Part shown: one piece after another, positions 8,331 to 13,335 of the stretch | Layout of the letters: every line of letters starts with the position of its first letter | Numbering within the stretch: the stretch's first letter is position 1 | Assembly (NCBI GenBank): GCA_022451445.1 | Contig: JAKUSY010000034.1 | Location: forward strand, 1 to 13,335 | Direction of reading: 5' to 3' | Length of the DNA stretch: 13,335 bases | Source: Planctomycetota bacterium | GTDB lineage: Bacteria; Planctomycetota; UBA8108 | Made by a program: the position numbers and the translations under genes | Notes under the pieces: model-generated | What the model saw: only the letters and a program-made list of their open reading frames with translations | What the model was told of the DNA's origin: nothing | Databases searched by the model: none

Positions 8331-10453
8331 CTTCCGTCCTCCGCGCCGCCGCCCGGGAGCCGGACCGGCTCGATCAGGAGCCGGACCTTGCTGCCGATGG
8401 CCGGCAGGATGCCGGCGACCTCGAGGTTGAAGAGGGCCTCAGCATCCATTCCAAGGGTCGACTGGAAAACCGTCTCGTCCGTCACCGGGAAAATCGTCAC
8501 CATCGTGCCGCTGAACTCGGCGCCATAGATTTCCTCCTCGCTCCGGGGGTCGGCCTTGACCAGGGCCGAGCCGGTGAACAGCCAGCGCACCCTCCGCCCC
8601 GCGGTCGAGGCGCCGCCATCGAGGGCCAGGCCTGTGCGGCGATCGACGACCGCGCTGGCGAGATCCACCTTCTTGCTCAGGCCGAAGCGGCCGGGATACT
8701 CGAGCCAGAGTCGCACCTCGGGACCCGAAGGGGGCCTCTTGTCGGCGATGCCCGGCCGCCCGGCCTCCAGGCCCAGCTCCTCGAGGGCGCGGTGGACCTG
8801 CAGGGGACTCACCTCGCTGATGAGCACGGTCTCATGGGCTTTCTTCCCCTCGGCGCCCGCCACCATCACCTCGATCGGATAGATCTGCTTGAGATGCGGC
8901 AGCTTGCGGGGAGCTATCTCGACATCGACGATGACCCGGGCTCTCTTCCTGTCCACCAGGATGCCCCGGCGTCCACCGCCGGCCCCGGCGCTGGCCCCGA
9001 GACAGATAATCGCCGTGGGCGCGCCGGTTTGCGGCCCCTCCAGGTTGTGGGTCGCCACGTAGAGCCTCCCGGCGACGCAAACCGGCGAGGCGAAGACCCT
9101 GCCGGGCAACGCCACCGAGGGATGCCTGGCGATGTCGAGGCTCCAGAGTGTTTTGCCGCTCTGCAGAGAGAGAGCCCGGACCCTGCCGTCAAGATCGACG
9201 CTGCATACCGTCATGCCCGCGATCGCGACCCCGGCAAAGAGAGGCCCCGCCGGCGTGCTGCTCCAGATCAATCGGCCCGTGGACACATCGACTCCCCTCA
9301 CCACCCCATCGGTAGCCGTGAAGACTCCAAAGGTCCCGGTGGAATCGATGGCGACCGGGGAGAGAACGCCGCCGGGCACCTCGCGGCGCCAGGCCAGGCG
9401 CCCGGTATCGAGCTCGACCGCGACGACCTCTCCGCGGGCCCCCTCGAGAGTCTCCGGATCGAAGCGGATCGAGCTGCAGCCCACCAGGACCCGCGTTTTC
9501 CCCCCGGAAACCGCGATGCTTGGCGGACCCCAGGGATTCCAGCGCAGGGGTACCTTCCAGGCCACCTCTCCATCAGCTGCCGCGAGACAGACCAGGATGC
9601 GCTCGCCGGTGGCTTCCTCATCGAGGTACGCCGAGCCCGCCACCACACAGGACTGCTTCACCCCATCTCCCAGGTCACGCTCCGCCAGGACGACCGAGGA
9701 GTCCACGTGCAGCTTGTCCTCCCCCACGCGCCACACCACCTCGGGTGTTCCTCCCGTTCGCTTCAGCACATCACCGGGGCCGGGCTCAACGGCGAATTCG
9801 TCCGTGGCCTTGATTTTTTCGTACTCGGCCCTGAGCTTCGCGAAGACCTGGCGGGCCTCGCCCTCGGCAGCCGCCGAGGTGAGGACGCGGTCGCCCATCC
9901 TGATCCTCCCGGAATCGACGCAGAGCACTCCGCCGCTGCCGCTGCCGAAATATATCCTGCCGGCACCTCCGCGAGCCGCCGCGCCCTCGACGTGTCGAAG
10001 CTCGCCGGCGATCTCGAGCCGCCAGATCGGCAGCCCATCGGAGAGGCTGAAGGCGCCCAGCGCGCCGGCCACGTTCTGGTGCATGCCCTCGCCGACCACC
10101 ACCAGCCCATCGCGAACGGTCGGGGAGGCGGCGACCGGGAGGCCAAGCGTGGGTGGACCGTTGCCCCAGAGGGTCCTGTCCTTCAGGCCATCCTCGACGC
10201 CGATGGCTACAACCTCCGGCGCGTTGAAGGCGCCCAGGGCCGGCAGCACCAGGCGGCCGCCCGAATACGCCGGCGCAGCGAGATAATGGCTGTTACCCGG
10301 AAGCGTCCACAGCACCTTCACCCTGCCTGGAAGAGGCCGCCCGTCGGGACAGCCGGAGCGCCGCGCATCTCCCTGGTAGGTCGGCCAGTCCTGGGCGAAG
10401 GCGAAGACGGAGGCCAGCAGGAGAGTGAGAGCGAGGAGCGCCGGGCGCTTCAA
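8327..10453 (-). CDS. Secreted PQQ-type beta-propeller fused to a YdjY-like domain
   Basis: The 708-residue protein begins with a signal peptide (hydrophobic core 5-18, cleavage probably after AFA at 18-20). It continues with DWPTYQGDARRSG (22-34), the usual opening of PQQ_2-type propellers. Blade motifs ending in a Trp-containing strand recur: DGLPIWRLEI (139-148), DGEVAWKVPL (294-303), TGRLAWRREV (350-359), TGRLIWSSTP (392-401) and SGKTLWSLDI (432-441). A charged helical insert (about 192-243) interrupts the propeller. Residues 495-697 match the YdjY-like domain seen in planctomycete secreted proteins: RARVIVDVEI, HETVLIS, VHRALEELGLEAGRP, EVRLWLEY, RRVRWLFTGS and a late LPAIGSKVRLLI. The start is TTG; it is preceded by a near-perfect GGAGGTGA and the next in-frame Met is at residue 124. 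TTG overlaps the previous stop (TTGA). It is probably a binding or scaffold protein rather than a dehydrogenase, since quinoprotein catalytic motifs were not seen. Confidence 0.9.
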   Translation of the reverse strand: MKRPALLALTLLLASVFAFAQDWPTYQGDARRSGCPDGRPLPGRVKVLWTLPGNSHYLAAPAYSGGRLVLPALGAFNAPEVVAIGVEDGLKDRTLWGNGPPTLGLPVAASPTVRDGLVVVGEGMHQNVAGALGAFSLSDGLPIWRLEIAGELRHVEGAAARGGAGRIYFGSGSGGVLCVDSGRIRMGDRVLTSAAAEGEARQVFAKLRAEYEKIKATDEFAVEPGPGDVLKRTGGTPEVVWRVGEDKLHVDSSVVLAERDLGDGVKQSCVVAGSAYLDEEATGERILVCLAAADGEVAWKVPLRWNPWGPPSIAVSGGKTRVLVGCSSIRFDPETLEGARGEVVAVELDTGRLAWRREVPGGVLSPVAIDSTGTFGVFTATDGVVRGVDVSTGRLIWSSTPAGPLFAGVAIAGMTVCSVDLDGRVRALSLQSGKTLWSLDIARHPSVALPGRVFASPVCVAGRLYVATHNLEGPQTGAPTAIICLGASAGAGGGRRGILVDRKRARVIVDVEIAPRKLPHLKQIYPIEVMVAGAEGKKAHETVLISEVSPLQVHRALEELGLEAGRPGIADKRPPSGPEVRLWLEYPGRFGLSKKVDLASAVVDRRTGLALDGGASTAGRRVRWLFTGSALVKADPRSEEEIYGAEFSGTMVTIFPVTDETVFQSTLGMDAEALFNLEVAGILPAIGSKVRLLIEPVRLPGGGAEDGR
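8338..8342 (-). promoter_or_regulatory. Ribosome binding site of the TPR gene
   Basis: GGAGG on the minus strand lies seven bases before the ATG at 8330, inside the 3' end of the PQQ/YdjY gene. With the ATGA stop-start overlap this suggests reinitiation or coupled translation. Confidence 0.75.
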
Positions 10454-12483
10454 GGCGTCACCTCCAGGAAAAGCTGGGAGCCGGTGACCTCGAAATCCTG
10501 CTTCTTTACGCTGCCGGAGCTATAGCGGACCTCGAGCCGATAGAGCCCGTTCTCGAGCCCCAGGCGGGCCCTGTCGACGCCCTGGCAGCCGCGGCCCTGG
10601 GTCCCACCGAGCTCGCCGCGGTACAGAGCGCCGGCTTCCGCCGGCCGGGAGCCCTCGCTGAGGCTGTAGACGGCGAGGCTCGCCCCCACCGTTCGCTGGC
10701 CGGCAGCGAAGACGACCTCGACGGGGAAACGCGGCCCCAGCGGATTCGCGGCCGCAAAGAGCACACAGGGCTCCTGGCCCTCGTTGGCCAGCACCAGGTC
10801 GAGATCTCCGTCTCCGTCAATGTCCGCGGAGGCGATCGCCTGGCTGTTGAAGATTCTCCTGTCGAGGCCCAGCTCCAGGGTCCGGTCCTCCAGGCGCCCT
10901 CCACCCCGGTTCAGCAGAACCCGGTTGAAGCCGCCCCGCATGGAGACCAGGAGGTCGAGGCGGCCATCGCAGTCGAAATCGGCCCAATTGGCGCAGGTGG
11001 CCGTACCGCGCGCTTGCGGCAGCACATCGACCTGGCGTGTCGTCACATCGTGGAAGCGGCCATGGCCGTCATTCTCCAGCAGGCGGCCGAAGCTGCCCGC
11101 GGGAATAAAGAGGTCCGGGTCGCCATCGGAGTCAAAGTCCCCGAAGGCCGGTCCGACTCCCCCGGGAAGAAAATCGATACCGTTTTCGGTATCCACCTCG
11201 AAGCCCCCCTTGCGTCCCAGGAGCAGGATGCCCCGCCCGGCGCAATAGAGGACATCCTGCAGCCCATCGGAGTTGACGTCGGCCTGCACCAGGTGATCTC
11301 CCTTGCCCAGGCGCGGCCCGGCGGCATCGAGCAGCTCGAGCGGCACCTCGACCTTGCCTCCATCCGTGAGCCGGCGAACCCCGGGCGGTCCAGGCCGATT
11401 CAGCAGGAGCCGCAGGCCATAGAAGCCGTTGGCGAGCAGGATGTCGGGCCAGCCGTCCTGGTCCGCGTCGAGCCAGATCGCGCAGGTCAGGTTCCAGGCC
11501 GGCTGTTTCGGCAGGAAGAGACTGTCATCGCGGAAACCTTCATCTTCACCCGTGCCCGCCAGGAGCCTGGGGCCCGCCGGGGTGGCTATCAGGAGATCCT
11601 TGCGGCCGTCTCCATCGTAGTCGGCCCAGGCGGCGGAGCGCCCGGGAACATCGATGGGAAGCTCCAGCTCGCTGAAGGCCTGGCCCTCGTTGCGCAGGAG
11701 GCGGGTCTTGCGATCACCGAAGAGACAGATGTCAATCTTTCCATCAGCATCGTAATCACCGAGAGACACCCCCACCGCTCCCGGGTCGACGCGCGGAAGC
11801 GGCGCGATGTGGGTGAAGCCGGCTATGGAGGGCAGGTCCTCGAGCTCTCCGGAACCCCAGCCGACAAAATCCCTCACCGGATCGTAGTCCAGCCTCTCGT
11901 AGCCGACCCGCAGGCGCTGCAGGCGTGCCGTGCGCAGCTGGAGCTCTGCCTTGTCCGAGTCGACCATGCAGGGGGCGATGCTCTCCTCCCCGGAATCGAC
12001 GAGCTCGACGATCTTCCTGAGCCGCTCAGGCCGTCCCGCGAAGCTTCTCAGCAGGTAGGGCTCGGCGTGAGACATTCTCCAGTTTTCGCCATAGCCGTAG
12101 CACTGGTACCAGTAGTTGTCGATACAGGTCTCGCTGGCGCGGCCATTGTGAAAAAAGAGAGCCTTCCTGCCGGGCTTGGCCCAGGCCATGATCGTCTGCC
12201 ATTCGCGGGGATGGAACCCCTTCCGGGCGATGTTCTGAACGACACGCTCGCTGGGATGAACCCCCTTGAGATCCTCGACCTTGTTGAAGTAGATGATGTT
12301 GGCCTGGTTGTCGACCTCCTCGACCTCCAGGACGGCGATATTCACCGACTGCTGGATGATGTAGCCGAGGCTCATTGGAACCTCGATATACCCCGAAGAC
12401 GGCCCGGGCCACACCAGCAGCGCCAGCGCCACCAGGGCGCCAAGGCCTGCAAACAGACGTCTCTTCACGCTCCGCAGGAACAT
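10450..12483 (-). CDS. Secreted FG-GAP/VCBS seven-motif propeller protein with UnbV/ASPIC-like C-terminus
   Basis: The 677-residue product starts with a basic n-region and hydrophobic signal segment (about 1-31). Residues 32-168 form a distinct domain shared with the last gene of the operon. Seven DxDxDG-type calcium loops follow at 244-252, 288-296, 339-347, 402-410, 449-457, 503-511 and 554-562 (for example DYDADGKID, DFDSDGDPD, DIDGDGDLD). These fit the seven blades of an integrin-alpha-like FG-GAP propeller. Residues 596-676 (VGASLAVY, GGTQGRGCQGVDRARLGL, YRLEVRYSSGSV) resemble the UnbV/ASPIC domain often found after such propellers. Two in-frame ATGs are possible, at 12495 and 12483. The downstream one is chosen because GGGAG lies five bases before it and it gives a standard signal peptide; the upstream one adds four residues. 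This is the first gene of the operon. Its likely role is extracellular, calcium-stabilised binding; ligand unknown. Confidence 0.92.
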   Translation of the reverse strand: MFLRSVKRRLFAGLGALVALALLVWPGPSSGYIEVPMSLGYIIQQSVNIAVLEVEEVDNQANIIYFNKVEDLKGVHPSERVVQNIARKGFHPREWQTIMAWAKPGRKALFFHNGRASETCIDNYWYQCYGYGENWRMSHAEPYLLRSFAGRPERLRKIVELVDSGEESIAPCMVDSDKAELQLRTARLQRLRVGYERLDYDPVRDFVGWGSGELEDLPSIAGFTHIAPLPRVDPGAVGVSLGDYDADGKIDICLFGDRKTRLLRNEGQAFSELELPIDVPGRSAAWADYDGDGRKDLLIATPAGPRLLAGTGEDEGFRDDSLFLPKQPAWNLTCAIWLDADQDGWPDILLANGFYGLRLLLNRPGPPGVRRLTDGGKVEVPLELLDAAGPRLGKGDHLVQADVNSDGLQDVLYCAGRGILLLGRKGGFEVDTENGIDFLPGGVGPAFGDFDSDGDPDLFIPAGSFGRLLENDGHGRFHDVTTRQVDVLPQARGTATCANWADFDCDGRLDLLVSMRGGFNRVLLNRGGGRLEDRTLELGLDRRIFNSQAIASADIDGDGDLDLVLANEGQEPCVLFAAANPLGPRFPVEVVFAAGQRTVGASLAVYSLSEGSRPAEAGALYRGELGGTQGRGCQGVDRARLGLENGLYRLEVRYSSGSVKKQDFEVTGSQLFLEVTP
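10458..10465 (-). promoter_or_regulatory. Strong Shine-Dalgarno for the TTG-started PQQ/YdjY gene
   Basis: GGAGGTGA on the minus strand is near-perfectly complementary to the 16S rRNA 3' end and lies four bases before the TTG at 10453 (seven from the GGAGG core). It is inside the last codons of the FG-GAP gene. It decides the TTG start, because no other ATG, GTG or TTG in a sensible position gives the signal peptide. Confidence 0.8.
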
Positions 12484-12488
12484 GGATT

Positions 12489-12493
12489 CTCCC
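12489..12493 (-). promoter_or_regulatory. Ribosome binding site of the FG-GAP gene (supports start at 12483)
   Basis: GGGAG on the minus strand sits five bases before the ATG at 12483. The only purine-rich element before the alternative ATG at 12495 is GAGG, about 14 bases away, which is too far for a typical site. This favours the downstream start. Confidence 0.55.
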
Positions 12494-12495
12494 AT

Positions 12496-12714
12496 CGACG
12501 GGATTTTTTCCTCGCGCGACCTTATAATTCCACCAGGCGACAGGCCGCTTACCCTGAAAAGTTAGATTATCCGGGCCCAAAGTTCCAGTAATCCTGTTAA
12601 CAATGTAGGGGGAAGCGGGCGGGCCGCCTGGAGAGCCGCGACACTGGTTGCCTCTTTTCCGCTCGAGTCCGAACTGGAGCCCAAGGTGAACCTCAGCCCA
12701 GATGGATACGGTCG
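12496..12714. promoter_or_regulatory. Divergent intergenic region between secreted operon and acyl-CoA dehydrogenase
   Basis: These 219 bases must hold the promoters of both divergent units. The left half is notably AT-richer than its surroundings. On the minus strand, TATAAG (12521-12526) could be a -10 element about 25-40 bases before the operon start, but no good -35 box lies 16-18 bases upstream of it. On the plus strand the same spot reads TATAAT (12523-12528), also without a -35 and nearly 190 bases from the dehydrogenase start. An 8-base palindrome TGTTAACA (12595-12602) and a GC palindrome (12618-12628) are present and could be operator-like. No coding frame is convincing here. Confidence 0.35.
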
Positions 12715-13335
12715 ATGAACGAAAAACTCCTCTCCGGCGAACAGGAAGCTGAGCTCCAGATAGACACCTCCGGGATGTCGGAGGGCAAGCGCCAGGCGCT
12801 CGAGATCGCCGAGGCGGCCCGCGAGCAGAGCTGGCAGCATCCGAGCTTCGTCGGAGAGCTCTTCCTCGGTAATTTCCGCAAGGACCTCATCATGCCCTAC
12901 CCGCTGCAGGCGGAAGAGGACCGCGCGACCGGGGATGAATACATCGCCCGGATGCGCGAGGTGCTCAAAGACAAGATCGACGCCGACAAGATCGACGAGG
13001 AAGGTGAGATCCCCGATGAGGCGATCGAGGCGCTCGCCGAGCTTGGCGCCTTCGGCATCAAGATCCCGAAGGAATACGGCGGCGTCGGGCTCTCCCAGAT
13101 GAACTACAGCCGCACGATGATGTTCGTAGCGAGCCATTGCGGCAACACCGGGGCGCTGCTGTCGGCGCACCAGAGCATCGGGCTTCCCCAGCCGCTCAAG
13201 CTCTTCGGCACCAAGGAACAGAAAGAAAAATACTACCCGCGGCTCGCCGGCGGCGAGATCTCCGCCTTTGCGCTCACCGAAACAGAGGTCGGCTCCGACC
13301 CGGCGAATATGTCAACGAAGGCTGAATTGAGCGAA
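12715..13335 (+). CDS. Acyl-CoA dehydrogenase family protein, 3' truncated by window edge
   Basis: The first 207 residues of an FAD-dependent acyl-CoA dehydrogenase are present; the frame is open to the last base. These enzymes make the trans-2-enoyl-CoA in beta-oxidation and pass electrons to ETF. The ACAD helical N-domain is visible from IPDEAIEALAELGAFGIKIP (99-118), EYGGVGLSQMNYSR (120-133), SAHQSIGLPQPLKLFGTKEQ (150-169) and KYYPRLAGGEISAFALTE (172-189). VGSDPANMST (192-201) then starts the FAD-contacting middle domain. About 80 residues precede the first canonical helix, including SFVGELFLGNFRKDLIMPYP (44-63), which marks the longer ACAD type rather than the ~380-residue short-chain type. 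The catalytic Glu would lie beyond the window. The ATG at 12715 is the first possible start in frame; only a weak GGA precedes it by about eight bases. It is divergent from the secreted operon across about 220 bases. Confidence 0.93.
   Translation, partial: MNEKLLSGEQEAELQIDTSGMSEGKRQALEIAEAAREQSWQHPSFVGELFLGNFRKDLIMPYPLQAEEDRATGDEYIARMREVLKDKIDADKIDEEGEIPDEAIEALAELGAFGIKIPKEYGGVGLSQMNYSRTMMFVASHCGNTGALLSAHQSIGLPQPLKLFGTKEQKEKYYPRLAGGEISAFALTETEVGSDPANMSTKAELSE

Noticed and set aside
8327..10453. Catalytic PQQ-dependent alcohol or glucose dehydrogenase
   Set aside because: The repeats are of the PQQ_2/BamB-like binding type; I did not see the disulfide or the metal- and cofactor-binding motifs of quinoprotein dehydrogenases, and the chain ends in a YdjY-like domain.
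8234..10525. 763-residue plus-strand open frame antisense to the PQQ/YdjY gene
   Set aside because: It is a shadow created by high G+C third positions. It has no recognisable domain and is rich in Arg, Pro, Gly and Ala, while the minus-strand frame has a signal peptide and clear domains.
12523..12528. Perfect TATAAT on the plus strand as the acyl-CoA dehydrogenase promoter
   Set aside because: It is almost 190 bases before the start and has no -35 element at the right distance; it is kept only as part of the general intergenic note.
11014..12591. 525-residue plus-strand open frame antisense to the FG-GAP gene
   Set aside because: The seven calcium-loop motifs and signal peptide are on the minus strand; the plus frame is an antisense shadow.
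12562..13170. 202-residue minus-strand open frame over the acyl-CoA dehydrogenase start
   Set aside because: The plus strand has unmistakable ACAD motifs through the same bases; this frame is its antisense shadow.

Overview
The window is GC-rich bacterial chromosomal DNA (roughly two-thirds G+C by eye, not counted). Genes are tightly packed, with strong G/C preference at third codon positions that produces many long antisense shadow frames. The secreted-protein content (a YdjY-like domain joined to a PQQ-type propeller, an FG-GAP protein with a UnbV/ASPIC-like tail, and a galactose-binding-like jelly-roll inside a TPR protein) suggests Planctomycetota or a related lineage. This is inference from domain content only; there is no rRNA or other phylogenetic marker here.

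Layout. Positions 1-815 (+) hold the 3' part of a class I/II PLP aminotransferase. Positions 902-2713 (-) encode an ABC-F ATPase, convergent with the aminotransferase. Positions 2838-3878 (+) encode an Ldh_2-family malate/L-lactate-type dehydrogenase, divergent from the ABC-F gene. Positions 3889-12483 (-) are a four-gene operon read right to left. Positions 12715-13335 (+) hold the 5' part of a large acyl-CoA dehydrogenase, divergent from the operon and running off the window. No tRNA, rRNA, CRISPR array, insertion sequence or prophage gene was seen, and no gap between genes exceeds about 230 bases.

The operon is the most interesting part. In transcription order it encodes: (1) a secreted seven-motif FG-GAP propeller protein with a distinctive N-terminal domain; (2) a secreted PQQ-type propeller fused to a YdjY-like domain; (3) a 1281-residue secreted TPR protein with a galactose-binding-like domain inserted near its N-terminus; (4) a 198-residue secreted protein that looks like a stand-alone paralogue of the N-terminal domain of protein 1. 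All three junctions overlap (TTGA, ATGA, TGATG), and each carries a strong Shine-Dalgarno sequence inside the preceding gene. The four products are therefore probably made together and exported together. I know of no named system with this composition. Repeat scaffolds dominate it and no catalytic residues are recognisable, so an extracytoplasmic assembly or surface complex is the best guess. Its function cannot be read from the sequence.

The flanking genes are ordinary metabolic or housekeeping genes (amino-acid/2-oxoacid metabolism, ribosome-associated ATPase, fatty-acid oxidation). They show no clear functional link to the operon.
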